A stretch of 61,269 bases of DNA from Phycisphaeraceae bacterium (GTDB lineage Bacteria; Planctomycetota; Phycisphaerae; Phycisphaerales; Phycisphaeraceae), in the NCBI GenBank assembly GCA_020831765.1, contig JAFIFY010000192.1, positions 1 through 61,269 on the forward strand, read 5' to 3'. Shown one piece after another: positions 52,761-61,269 of the stretch. Numbering within the stretch: the first letter of the stretch is position 1; each line of letters begins with the position of its first letter. The notes beneath the pieces are model-generated. The model made no database searches, was not told the DNA's origin, and saw nothing but the letters and a program-made list of their open reading frames with translations. A program made the translations under genes and the position numbers.

Positions 52761-53111
52761 CTACCCGGCCTGCTTGGCCTCCTCAAGGGTTTTGACGACG
52801 GTAAAGACACTGCCCAGACGGGCGATCTCGAAAATTCCGTTGACCTTTTCACTCAGGCAGCAGAGGATCAGGGCTCGATCGGCCTTGCGGCAGGCCTGAA
52901 GCGTCTCGACCAGCGTCGCCAGTCCTGAGCTATCCATATAAGCCACGTCGTGAAGGTCCAGCACCAGGACGCCACTTCCCGCACGCGTGATCTTGAGCAA
53001 CTGCTGTCGCAGGGCCGGCGTCTTGGCGTAATCGATTTCACCATGGACCGTGACGATCTCGCCGCGCTCGAAGATTACCGGTTCGTCGATCATTGGGTCT
53101 TCGGTGGCCAT
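52761..53111 (-). CDS. STAS-domain protein (anti-sigma antagonist or MlaB-like)
   Basis: A 116-residue STAS domain. The phospho-acceptor motif reads VAYMDSSGLATLVETL, matching SpoIIAA/RsbV; VLVLDLHD precedes it. FERGEIVTVHGEIDYAKTPAL is the first strand pair. It starts 6 bp after the stop of a RsbW-like kinase gene, which supports the partner-switch role. It also precedes an MlaE permease gene, and MlaB is a STAS protein, so a lipid-transport role is the alternative. Confidence 0.9.
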   Translation of the reverse strand: MATEDPMIDEPVIFERGEIVTVHGEIDYAKTPALRQQLLKITRAGSGVLVLDLHDVAYMDSSGLATLVETLQACRKADRALILCCLSEKVNGIFEIARLGSVFTVVKTLEEAKQAG

Positions 53112-53117
53112 GACAGA

Positions 53118-53570
53118 TCAAGTCCTGAATGTCCGTGGGTCCGCGGAACGAATGCGCTTGCGGATCGTCAGTTCCAGCCCCTTGCCATCGGGAGCACGCC
53201 GGTATTCGGCAAAGTCTACCGTATGTTGGATGATGCCGATGCCAAGTCCTCCGGGAGTGGTCGGATCGTAGGGCCGGGCACGCACCTGTTCGGGCCGAAC
53301 GCCGGACTGATCGCGGATCGTCACTTCCAGCACCGCCAGTCCATCTTCGTCGATGATTCTCAGGCTGATGACGATCTGCCCGTCCTTGCGGCCACGATAG
53401 CCGTGGCGCATGACATTGCACACCGCCTCATCGACCGCCATGACCAGTTCAAGAGCTTCACGTCCAGATACACCGGCCTTAGCACACACCCCTTCTACCC
53501 AGTGACGAACCTTGCACAGGTTGGCCGGGTCGCTGAGGCATCGGTACTCGATGTTCCCTTCGAAACTCAA
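53118..53570 (-). CDS. RsbW/SpoIIAB-like anti-sigma serine kinase
   Basis: A 150-residue HATPase_c_2 protein. The N-box reads ELVMAVDEAVCNVMRHGY, the middle box VTIRDQSG, and the G-box GGLGIGIIQHTVD. Such kinases phosphorylate a STAS antagonist and hold a sigma factor. TTG 53570 is chosen: a perfect AAGGAGG lies 9 nt before it (53580-53586). An ATG at 53615 would overlap the preceding gene as ATGA and add 15 Arg-rich residues encoded partly by that Shine-Dalgarno. No sigma factor gene is adjacent. Confidence 0.88.
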   Translation of the reverse strand: MSFEGNIEYRCLSDPANLCKVRHWVEGVCAKAGVSGREALELVMAVDEAVCNVMRHGYRGRKDGQIVISLRIIDEDGLAVLEVTIRDQSGVRPEQVRARPYDPTTPGGLGIGIIQHTVDFAEYRRAPDGKGLELTIRKRIRSADPRTFRT

Positions 53571-53611
53571 TCCGTTGAGCCTCCTTGCGCGGCGGGTTGG
53601 TGGAGCCCGCC

Positions 53612-54061
53612 TCATGATTCAGGCACACAACCCGAACCGGTCCGCGAATCCACCGGCCCATCATCGCTCGCCGATGGCACCTGATCCGGCGGAAGCGACC
53701 ACTTCCCGCGCTCAAGCCATTGTGCCCAGCCCTCGCGGCCATCTTCCCGCACCCAATTCACCCATCGATGCACCGCCCGATCGCGCTCCGCCATCGAGCC
53801 GTACGGATCGTAGCCCAGCCGGCAATCGAGTTGCGTGATCCGCTCCAGGGCCATGATGGACAGGAGTCGGACCGCCCCATCGTCGTGTTCGAGCAGCTCG
53901 ACCAACGTCGGAATCCGACGCTCATCCCGGTCGTGCGCCGCCTGACGGATGCCGTACAGAATGGCCGCCGGATCGGCCGAATCCAGGTCGCCCCGCTGGG
54001 CGGATTGAAAGCATCCGCCCAGAATCAGCACCGCCAGCAGCAGGAAGGAGAACGACTTCAT
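53612..54061 (-). CDS. Small lipoprotein with HEAT-like segment
   Basis: A 149-residue protein. The signal peptide ends in a lipobox (FLLLAVLILGGC), so the mature protein is lipid-anchored at Cys18. The region RRIPTLVELLEHDDGAVRLLSIMALERIT resembles one HEAT repeat. A Trp-rich tail follows (VHRWVNWVREDGREGWAQWL). ATG 54061 is chosen by the signal peptide. It is the first gene of the lipoprotein-RsbW-STAS-MlaE operon, with a consensus TATAAT 72 nt upstream. Confidence 0.78.
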   Translation of the reverse strand: MKSFSFLLLAVLILGGCFQSAQRGDLDSADPAAILYGIRQAAHDRDERRIPTLVELLEHDDGAVRLLSIMALERITQLDCRLGYDPYGSMAERDRAVHRWVNWVREDGREGWAQWLERGKWSLPPDQVPSASDDGPVDSRTGSGCVPES

Positions 54062-54132
54062 GAATACGCGTCGGTATTTCAAGCCGGAGCGGGGCCGATC
54101 AAGCCCGACCCTAACCCGGCAGCTTTCGAGCA

Positions 54133-54138
54133 ATTATA
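54133..54138 (-). promoter_or_regulatory. Consensus TATAAT for the lipoprotein/RsbW/STAS/MlaE operon
   Basis: Exact minus-10 hexamer on the minus strand; the start of transcription is predicted near 54126 with a 65-nt leader. No good minus-35 box at normal spacing. Confidence 0.45.
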
Positions 54139-54204
54139 GCCAACTTCAATGAATAAGCCTTGGTGCGGCCCGCCATTGTATTCGCCCGCCGCGCCGCTCG
54201 GGGG

Positions 54205-54210
54205 TACAAT
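54205..54210 (+). promoter_or_regulatory. Minus-10-like TACAAT exactly placed for a leaderless lipA mRNA
   Basis: GGGGTACAAT; seven bases beyond the hexamer is A54217, the first base of the lipA ATG. No Shine-Dalgarno could fit. The minus-35 position shows no TTGACA-like box. Confidence 0.5.
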
Positions 54211-54216
54211 TCGCCG

Positions 54217-55212
54217 ATGATTTCCCTCAGCGACAGGATTCTGGACAATCAGGCGGGCGACTTTGTCAAGCGCAACAAGCCCAAGTGGCTCCGCGCCAAG
54301 ATGCCCGGCGGCCCTGGCTATGCCGAAACTCGATCGATCATCGATCGTCACAACCTCCATACCGTATGTGAATCGGCCAAGTGCCCGAACCTCGGTGAAT
54401 GCTGGAGCCGCCGGACCGCGACGATCATGATCCTCGGCGATGTCTGCACCCGCTCATGCGGCTTCTGTCACATCAAGACCGGCAAGCCGCCGATCCTCGA
54501 TACCGATGAACCGCGCCGCGTCGGCGAAGCCGCGGGTCTGATGAAGCTTCGACACCTGGTCATCACCAGTGTCAATCGCGATGAACTGCCCGACGGGGGC
54601 GCGGCGATCTGGGCCGAATCGATCCGCGAGATTCGCCGCAACTCGCCCGAGACCAGCGTCGAAGTCCTCATCCCCGATTTCTGCGGCGATTGGGATGCGC
54701 TTCAGGTCGTGCTCGATGAGCGGCCGGAAATCCTCAACCACAACATGGAATCGGTCAAGCGACTCTACGGCGTGGTTCGACCGCAAGCCAAATATCAGCG
54801 GTCCATCGAACTGCTCCGCCGATCCAAGGAACAGGGCCTGACCACCAAGACCGGCATCATGGTCGGCATCGGCGAGAACGACGATGAGATCATCGAGCTG
54901 TTCGAAGACCTGATCGAGGGCACGCGAACCGCCGAAGGCTGCTGCGACATCCTGACCATCGGCCAGTATCTCCAGCCGACGCGAAACCATCTGCCCATCT
55001 CACGGTGGGTCACGCCCGATCAGTTCCTCCGCTACAAGCAGGTCGGCCAGGCCATGGGCATCCGCCATGTTGAATCCGGCCCGATGGTCCGATCCAGCTA
55101 CCACGCCGAAGACCAGGTCCTGCACCTGGAAGATGCCCCCGAACGGCCGACCGATGGCGCGGCCACCGGCGTGGCCGGCGTGGCAGGACTCCCGGCCGAT
55201 CAGACCGGCTGA
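54217..55212 (+). CDS. lipA: Lipoyl synthase
   Basis: A 331-residue radical-SAM enzyme that inserts two sulphurs into octanoyl groups on E2/H proteins. The auxiliary cluster motif CX4CX5C reads CESAKCPNLGEC, and the radical-SAM CX3CX2C reads CTRSCGFC. The C-terminal RSSYHAE holds the Ser ligand of the auxiliary cluster. NRDELPDGGAAIWA and NHNMESVKRLY are family signatures. A ~20-residue Ala/Gly tail follows. No lipB is nearby. The ATG probably starts the mRNA itself. Confidence 0.97.
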   Translation: MISLSDRILDNQAGDFVKRNKPKWLRAKMPGGPGYAETRSIIDRHNLHTVCESAKCPNLGECWSRRTATIMILGDVCTRSCGFCHIKTGKPPILDTDEPRRVGEAAGLMKLRHLVITSVNRDELPDGGAAIWAESIREIRRNSPETSVEVLIPDFCGDWDALQVVLDERPEILNHNMESVKRLYGVVRPQAKYQRSIELLRRSKEQGLTTKTGIMVGIGENDDEIIELFEDLIEGTRTAEGCCDILTIGQYLQPTRNHLPISRWVTPDQFLRYKQVGQAMGIRHVESGPMVRSSYHAEDQVLHLEDAPERPTDGAATGVAGVAGLPADQTG

Positions 55213-55251
55213 CTTCCATCGCTTTGGCCATAACTTCAGGATGAACCGTCC

Positions 55252-56172
55252 ATGCGCATCGCTCTTACCGGGGCCACCGGCTTTCTCGGTCGCCACATCG
55301 CCAACCTGCTCCTTCAAGATGGCCACCAGCTTCGATGCTGGTATCGACCCGGCAGCGATCGGGGCGGCTTTCACGATGAGGGAGCGGGCATCGAGTGGGT
55401 TCCCGGCGCGCTGACCGATGGCGGCTCGGTGGCCGCGCTGGTGTCGGGCGTCGATGCCGTGGTCCATGCGGCGTTGTCACGCCAGGGCGCTGGGTTCTCC
55501 GGCGCTGAAGGCGATCTGCTGGCCTTTGTCCAGGCGAACATCTCCGGATCGCTCGATCTGATGCAGCGTTCGGTGGAATCGGGTGTCGGCCGCTTCGTCT
55601 TCATCTCCACCTGTGCCGTCCACGACCGCATCCTTGATGATCGTCCGCTGGATGAGGCCCACCCCCTGTGGCCGGCCGGCCATTACGGAGCGCACAAAGC
55701 GGCGATCGAGAAGTTCGTCCACAGCTTCGGCCTGGGTACCGGGTGGCCGATCTGTTCGCTACGCCCATCCGGCATCTACGGCATCAGTCGCCCGATGGAA
55801 GCCAGCAAGTGGTACGCGCTGTTGCAGCGAGTCATCGCCGGTGAACCGCTTCGCCTGGATAAGGGCGGCAAGGAGGTTCACGCCGAGGATGTCGCCCGGG
55901 CGGTGAAGCTGCTTCTCGAAGCGCCGGCCGATCGCATCACCGGCGAGGCGTTCAACTGCTGCGATGGATACATCGCCGATCAGGACGTCGCGAAGCTGGC
56001 GTGCGGCGCGGCGGGAATCCAGCCTCGCTTCGAAGCGCTCAACCGCGGTCCGAAGAACCAGATCAAGACCGACAAGCTCAAAGCCCTGGGCATGCGCTTC
56101 GGCGGCGGCGAGATACTCCAACGCACCATCACCCAACTGGTCGAACACCTGCAACGACGGAGGGACGCATGA
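55252..56172 (+). CDS. NAD-dependent epimerase/dehydratase (extended SDR)
   Basis: A 306-residue extended short-chain dehydrogenase. The dinucleotide motif is ALTGATGFLGRHIANLL, the catalytic pair is in YGAHKAAIEKF (YxxxK), and the active-site Ser/Thr is in FVFISTCAVHD. LRPSGIYGISRP and HAEDVARAVKLLLE match sugar-nucleotide epimerases and related reductases. The substrate cannot be named. AGGA lies 9 nt before ATG 55252. Its stop overlaps the next gene (ATGA). Confidence 0.9.
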   Translation: MRIALTGATGFLGRHIANLLLQDGHQLRCWYRPGSDRGGFHDEGAGIEWVPGALTDGGSVAALVSGVDAVVHAALSRQGAGFSGAEGDLLAFVQANISGSLDLMQRSVESGVGRFVFISTCAVHDRILDDRPLDEAHPLWPAGHYGAHKAAIEKFVHSFGLGTGWPICSLRPSGIYGISRPMEASKWYALLQRVIAGEPLRLDKGGKEVHAEDVARAVKLLLEAPADRITGEAFNCCDGYIADQDVAKLACGAAGIQPRFEALNRGPKNQIKTDKLKALGMRFGGGEILQRTITQLVEHLQRRRDA

Positions 56173-56552
56173 TTCTCTACGCATGCGGTGACCTGATCTT
56201 TTCCACCCGAATATCCTCCACGGCCGGGAGCATGGGAATCGCCTCGCGCGGCGTGAGGTCGATCGAGCAATTGGAAAAGGCGTTGGACCATCCGGGCGAT
56301 GGTGAAGCAGCCGCGCCTTGCGGGCTCATCGTCGATCTGGACCTCGAAGAGACGGCATTGAACCTGATCGAACACGCCCATCAAACCCAACCGCGATTGC
56401 CGGTCCTGGCCTTTGGTTCCCATGTCGAAGTCCAGCTCCTGCGCGAGGCAAGGAAGCGCGGAGCCGACCCGGTCCTGCCACGCAGCGCCTTTACCCAGAA
56501 CCTCGTGGACATCCTCCGCAAGCTGGCGGCGGGCAATGCAAGCGCGCCCTGA
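56169..56552 (+). CDS. Degenerate receiver-like protein
   Basis: A 127-residue protein with the alternating pattern of a CheY fold: GLIVDLDLEETALNLIEHA, LPVLAFGSHVEVQLLREARKRGADPVLPRSAFTQNL. The first acidic pair is replaced (ILYACGDLIF) and the conserved Lys is Arg (VLPRSAF). Asp remains at the phospho-acceptor position. It is probably a pseudo-receiver. The ATG overlaps the epimerase stop, so the two are made together. Confidence 0.65.
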   Translation: MILYACGDLIFSTRISSTAGSMGIASRGVRSIEQLEKALDHPGDGEAAAPCGLIVDLDLEETALNLIEHAHQTQPRLPVLAFGSHVEVQLLREARKRGADPVLPRSAFTQNLVDILRKLAAGNASAP

Positions 56553-56724
56553 ACATTCCCATCCATCCCGCCGAACATCCGGGCCACCGGGCCGCCCAAC
56601 TCCGCAACCCATTGCCCGATCGGAACTCCCGACCGCTCAAGTCTTCCGCCCCCGGCTGACCGGAGTCGCAAGCCCAACGGCTGCGCATCAACCGGGATTT
56701 GACGAATCGAGCTGTGTCGGGTAG

Positions 56725-58233
<1,509 letters not shown>

Positions 58234-58387
58234 ACAAAGCCGGCCACGACCGCAACCGCCCACCCAAAGCCAACCCGATCTCCGCCCTTCGGTCTTTCGG
58301 CACGGTTGTGGCTCATGCGCGAATCGACCGCCGGAGGATGGCTCAACCCACCGGCAATCCGCTCCGATGCGCACAATTCGTACTCGT

Positions 58388-58393
58388 TACAAT
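58388..58393 (+). promoter_or_regulatory. Minus-10-like TACAAT exactly placed for a leaderless GNAT mRNA
   Basis: Seven bases beyond the hexamer is A58400, the first base of the start codon, the same geometry as at lipA. No Shine-Dalgarno and no good minus-35 box. Confidence 0.45.
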
Positions 58394-58399
58394 GATTCG

Positions 58400-59212
58400 A
58401 TGTCACAAAGCCACTTCAATGGTACGAAATCATACCCGGTGGTCCAACGGCTGACCCGATCATTCTCGGTCACCGTTAACCAAGCTGATCGACAGGCGGT
58501 GATCACGCGACCGGAACCATATCTTTCTGGATTCTCGCCCGGCGAATGGGCGGATGCGCTGAGGATGGTTGCCGAGAATCAATTGGCAAACGGCCTGCGA
58601 AGCGTGATCACTTGGCCGGCCATGAACGATATCGAGTGGTGTACCGTGCTGGAGAAGGCGGGATTCGTTCGTACCGGCCTGTTCATGAAGCGCGCGGCTA
58701 TCGGTGAGGACCAGGACATTGCCTTGAAAACCTTGGACGACAAGCGGCTTGCCGACTTTCTTGAGCAACACGCGGCCAAAACCGCTGAAGCGACGGCAAT
58801 GCATCGACAGATTGAGCGCGATGATGTCATCGGTCACGTCATGGACGATTACCGCACACGGTTTTCCAATGGAAGTATCGCCTCCTCTGAAGCCATCCTT
58901 TCGATCGTTGATCGGCCTGCTTCCCGCGCAGTTGGGCTGATATGGTTGTCCTTTCACACCGAAGGCGACTCTCCAACTGCGTTCATTGAAGAGATTCAGA
59001 TCGAGCCCGCATATCGAAGAAAGGGCTACGCACGCAGATGCATCCGTAGTCTGGGCTCGATGTCGCTTGCCCGACCTATCGATGTGATCAGCCTTTTCGT
59101 TCAACCTGAGAATATTCCTGCCTATCTTCTCTATCAAAGTCTCGGGTTTGAACCAGGGCGCTCTGAATACCTGTATCGGAACCATGAGCATCGCCACGCA
59201 ACGAAAAGCTGA
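58400..59212 (+). CDS. GNAT family N-acetyltransferase with N-terminal extension
   Basis: A 270-residue protein. The acetyl-CoA site is in the C-terminal half: FIEEIQIEPAYRRKGYARRC (R/Q-x-x-G-x-A loop), then VISLFVQPENIPAYLLYQSLGFEP. The first 100 residues end in WCTVLEKAGFVRTGLFMKR, which resembles the last strands of a second, reduced GNAT domain, so this may be a tandem GNAT. Substrate unknown. Codon usage is visibly less GC-biased than in guaB, hinting at later acquisition. ATG 58400 is supported by the TACAAT spacing. Confidence 0.82.
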   Translation: MSQSHFNGTKSYPVVQRLTRSFSVTVNQADRQAVITRPEPYLSGFSPGEWADALRMVAENQLANGLRSVITWPAMNDIEWCTVLEKAGFVRTGLFMKRAAIGEDQDIALKTLDDKRLADFLEQHAAKTAEATAMHRQIERDDVIGHVMDDYRTRFSNGSIASSEAILSIVDRPASRAVGLIWLSFHTEGDSPTAFIEEIQIEPAYRRKGYARRCIRSLGSMSLARPIDVISLFVQPENIPAYLLYQSLGFEPGRSEYLYRNHEHRHATKS

Positions 59213-59310
59213 CCCTCGGATGAAGTGGATCCTGTTCCAAACCGCAGCGCAGAACTCACACCAACCTCGCATTCGGCCAACTGAGTAAGATGTCGCCGCT
59301 GGTCTCGGCC

Positions 59311-60228
59311 TCAGCGTTGACGATGGCGGCCAGTCAGGAGCAGCCCACCCAGACCGAGCAGGGCCAGGTTTGCCGGCTCGGGAATGATCGGCGCTGGGCC
59401 TGTCCAGTCGATCGATCCCTCGACCGATGCGCCTTCGGGCAGATCATCCATGCCCATCCACCGCAAACTGTTGGGAAACGTGGCAAAACCAAAACCCTGA
59501 ATCCCCCCACCGCCACCCAACCCGGTCCACCACATGCCCGCATAGGTCGAAAGATCCACTTCCACGACAAAAGGGGTACCAAAGACAAACGTGACGGGAA
59601 TCGCCAGGCTTTCGGGAATATCGCCCTGGGTCTCGGTATGACCGTTGATGTTGATGACCCGGGTCTCCATCTGGAAGTTGGCCACGGTTCCCGCCAGGTT
59701 GATGGTCAGCGACGATTCCGCACTGGCTGACTTGGTCAGATTGCCGAGTGGGTTCGCCTCGGGATTGGTCACCAGAGCGTGGGCGTGGACGATATCAAAC
59801 AGCGCTGTAAAGGTGCCCTGCGTGCCGATCAGGCTCGGATCCTGCGGATTGATCACCACCGTGTCGGTGAACCGGGCACGTGAACTGGCCTCCATATACC
59901 AGCCGGAAGCCCCCAGAAAACCATCGAAATGGGAGAAAGCCTGAATGTACCCATAGCCAACCGCCGCGGCCCCGGTGGTCTGCCCGCCGCCATCGGTGAC
60001 GGTTCCGCCGGAATAGCCGGTCGAGCCAAGCAGCCATGGAAGCGAATCGCTGGTGAACGTATGGGTATCGTGAAACTCAATGCTGTCGGGCAGCACATTC
60101 CCCTGATCATCCGTTCCACTTCCGACACTCACTTCGGTTGTGGCCCTGACAAAAAGCTGCTGGGCCCAGGCATCGGAAGCAAGCCCGATCGCGCCCGCCA
60201 ACGCGACGGCAACGTATCGCATGTCCAT
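59311..60228 (-). CDS. Exported PEP-CTERM protein, beta-rich
   Basis: A 305-residue protein. Signal peptide about 1-22 (MRYVAVALAGAIGLASDAWA). The mature part is Gly/Thr-rich and strand-forming (TTEVSVGSGTDDQG; SLTINLAGTVANFQMETRV), with no family recognised. It ends in PEP-CTERM form: IIPEPANLALLGLGGLLLTG, then RHRQR. GGGAGGT lies about 5 nt before ATG 60228. Expression should be strong, given a TTGACA-17-TATTCT promoter, and may be regulated through a 16-bp palindrome in its leader. Confidence 0.87.
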   Translation of the reverse strand: MDMRYVAVALAGAIGLASDAWAQQLFVRATTEVSVGSGTDDQGNVLPDSIEFHDTHTFTSDSLPWLLGSTGYSGGTVTDGGGQTTGAAAVGYGYIQAFSHFDGFLGASGWYMEASSRARFTDTVVINPQDPSLIGTQGTFTALFDIVHAHALVTNPEANPLGNLTKSASAESSLTINLAGTVANFQMETRVININGHTETQGDIPESLAIPVTFVFGTPFVVEVDLSTYAGMWWTGLGGGGGIQGFGFATFPNSLRWMGMDDLPEGASVEGSIDWTGPAPIIPEPANLALLGLGGLLLTGRHRQR

Positions 60229-60251
60229 GAGACCTCCCTCTTGATAGCAAT

Positions 60252-60267
60252 ATGTCTTTAAAGACAT
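60252..60267. promoter_or_regulatory. Perfect 16-bp palindrome ATGTCTTTAAAGACAT
   Basis: It lies in the 55-nt leader of the PEP-CTERM gene, between the predicted transcription start (60283) and the Shine-Dalgarno. It could be an operator or an RNA hairpin. A quasi-palindrome CAACGTGTTG (60280-60289) overlaps the predicted start. Confidence 0.5.
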
Positions 60268-60289
60268 TCTCTCTTAAAACAACGTGTTG

Positions 60290-60318
60290 AGAATACCACG
60301 TTAAATGCAACATGTCAA
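60290..60318 (-). promoter_or_regulatory. Strong sigma-70-like promoter of the PEP-CTERM gene
   Basis: Perfect TTGACA (60313-60318), 17 nt, then TATTCT (60290-60295) on the minus strand. It is the best minus-35 box seen in the window. Confidence 0.7.
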
Positions 60319-60639
60319 CCTTTATGGAAGGTTTTTGGCATCCTCTCTCGTGCTCGCCGCGCGGCCGGGCCTGGCCGATGTGGGCCCGAGTGAAGCGGAT
60401 GAAACACGCGGAGCCGGACCCACCACATCCGGACAACGCGATGGCTTCACCGAATCGGGCAAGCCCCGGAGGTCGCATGCATAGCACCCGGTCAACAGGA
60501 CTGGATGCCATGATGCTCCGAGTGCGGGCGCACAGTGAGCACAACAACTTTGACCTTGTTGCGTGACGCACCGAGTGCCACAACAGTGGAACCAGCGCCC
60601 AGATCCTGATGATGAGATCGCGCAATACAGCGCGGCCAA

Positions 60640-61269
60640 TCACGGCGGAGCGCGTTCCTGCGCGGCGGGGTTGGATGACATGGCGCTTTCCTGGCCGGCG
60701 ATCATCCCACTGGATGCCGAAACCGCCACACCGCCCCGCGATGAAACGCCCGCCTTCAATTGCGCCGCCACGCCGGCCTTACGCGCACGCTTGGCCGCTT
60801 CCGCCGCGACGAACTGGGCCGTGAGTCGTCGATACACACCCTCGAGATCATCACCGGATTGCATGGACAAGCCGGCATCGTACCCCCGCTGATGATGAGG
60901 CATCGAAGAATAACCGCCCCCGCCCCCGGAACCTTCGGAACCCCCGGAAGTGCCCCTGCCCCCGGAAGCGGCAGTGCCCGGGATGACCGTGTCACGCGAG
61001 TTCACTGAAGGCGTCGCTGCTCGCTCTCCACGAGGCGCATCATTACGCTCCGGTTCTGAACGCGGGTTGGATTCAACGCCGGTGTCTGAACTCGAAGCGC
61101 ACCGGTCCATCGAGCCCGATGCAACACCGCTCCATGAATCGCCTGAATGGCTTGAGCTTGCCACACCGCCCCAGTCGCCCGATGCGCTGCCACTTTCGTA
61201 GCCGCGCACGGATCGATTTTCATGCGAAAACCGTCCAGAACTTCCGGGGCTTCCGGGGGCACTTCCGGG
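60640..61269 (-). CDS. Ser/Gly-rich protein, 5' end beyond the window
   Basis: The frame is open to the right edge, so the start is not visible; GTG 61209 is only an internal candidate. The visible ~209 residues are Ser/Gly-rich and low in complexity, except for DDLEGVYRRLTAQFVAAEAAK, a plausible helix. Two stretches (SGGRGTSGGSEGSGGGGG and PGSAPGSPGSSG) are encoded by TTCCGGGGG-type repeats. Third-position GC is consistent with coding. Function unknown; structural or surface roles are guesses. Confidence 0.5.
   Translation of the reverse strand, partial: PGSAPGSPGSSGRFSHENRSVRGYESGSASGDWGGVASSSHSGDSWSGVASGSMDRCASSSDTGVESNPRSEPERNDAPRGERAATPSVNSRDTVIPGTAASGGRGTSGGSEGSGGGGGYSSMPHHQRGYDAGLSMQSGDDLEGVYRRLTAQFVAAEAAKRARKAGVAAQLKAGVSSRGGVAVSASSGMIAGQESAMSSNPAAQERAPP
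60923..60976. repeat. Three tandem 18-bp units, core CCCCCGGAA
   Basis: Units start at 60923, 60941 and 60959. All begin CCCCCGGAA, with the second half varying. They are in frame in the minus-strand Ser/Gly-rich gene. Confidence 0.75.
61240..61269. repeat. TTCCGGGG repeat units at the right edge
   Basis: Three closely spaced TTCCGGG cores (from 61243, 61252 and 61263), continuing past the window. They encode Pro-Gly-Ser repeats on the minus strand. Confidence 0.6.

Larger units (their letters stand above)
60229..60639. other. Intergenic region with promoter, no gene beyond 60330
   Basis: The half next to the PEP-CTERM gene is AT-rich and holds its promoter and palindrome. From 60330 to 60639 there is GC-rich sequence with only short overlapping frames; I see nothing convincing there. 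Confidence 0.5.

Overview
This is a high-GC chromosomal window, and its gene content points to a planctomycete, most likely of class Phycisphaerae. The evidence is three exported proteins ending in PEP-CTERM sorting tails, a degenerate kinase-TPR protein, a SUMF1-like/dockerin-like/PEP-CTERM fusion, and a partial dcw-type cluster (rsmH, a LysM protein, an FtsL-like protein, a class B PBP). The taxonomic call is an inference: no rRNA or tRNA gene was recognised.

Layout. 1-5800: an IS-like transposase start cut by the window edge, a small zinc-ribbon protein, a GNAT enzyme with a doubtful N-terminus, an uncharacterised protein, a pseudokinase-TPR protein, a MoaB/MogA protein, an AtpZ-like protein and an IS3 orfA remnant. 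5800-14900: rlmN, pyrD, an RND adaptor and pump, and a secreted alpha/beta-hydrolase-like protein. 14967-21575: a divergent corrinoid methyl-transfer locus. Leftward it encodes a RACo-type [2Fe-2S] activator and a DUF1638 protein; rightward it encodes a corrinoid protein, two UroD-family methyltransferases and a homocysteine S-methyltransferase. 21700-25850: the cell-wall/division cluster. 25976-33923: a multi-PAS hybrid histidine kinase and LuxR-type regulator, then CheW, CheR, CheY and FapA/DUF342 proteins. 34269-42462: an M48 protease, a solute-binding protein, two Opp-type ATPases and two PEP-CTERM proteins. 42463-43207: a gene-poor stretch with a candidate stand-alone small RNA. 43208-54061: leuS, two membrane proteins, TrkH/TrkA, and an MlaE/STAS/RsbW-like/lipoprotein operon. 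54217-61269: lipA, an epimerase with a pseudo-receiver, guaB, a GNAT protein, a third PEP-CTERM gene and a low-complexity gene running off the edge.

The best candidate for an undescribed system is the corrinoid locus. Its parts suggest methyl transfer from an unknown donor, through UroD-like enzymes and a corrinoid protein kept active by the RACo-like protein, to homocysteine. No pterin-binding domain is encoded there, so the donor is probably not methyltetrahydrofolate.

Three further patterns stand out. A TAnnnT hexamer often sits 6-9 nt before a start codon that lacks a Shine-Dalgarno, suggesting leaderless mRNAs. A CCCCCGGAA-cored repeat is scattered through coding and non-coding DNA. A promoter, two hairpins and a terminator define a possible RNA of about 76 nt. 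Coordinates read from single bases may be off by one in a few homopolymer-rich places.
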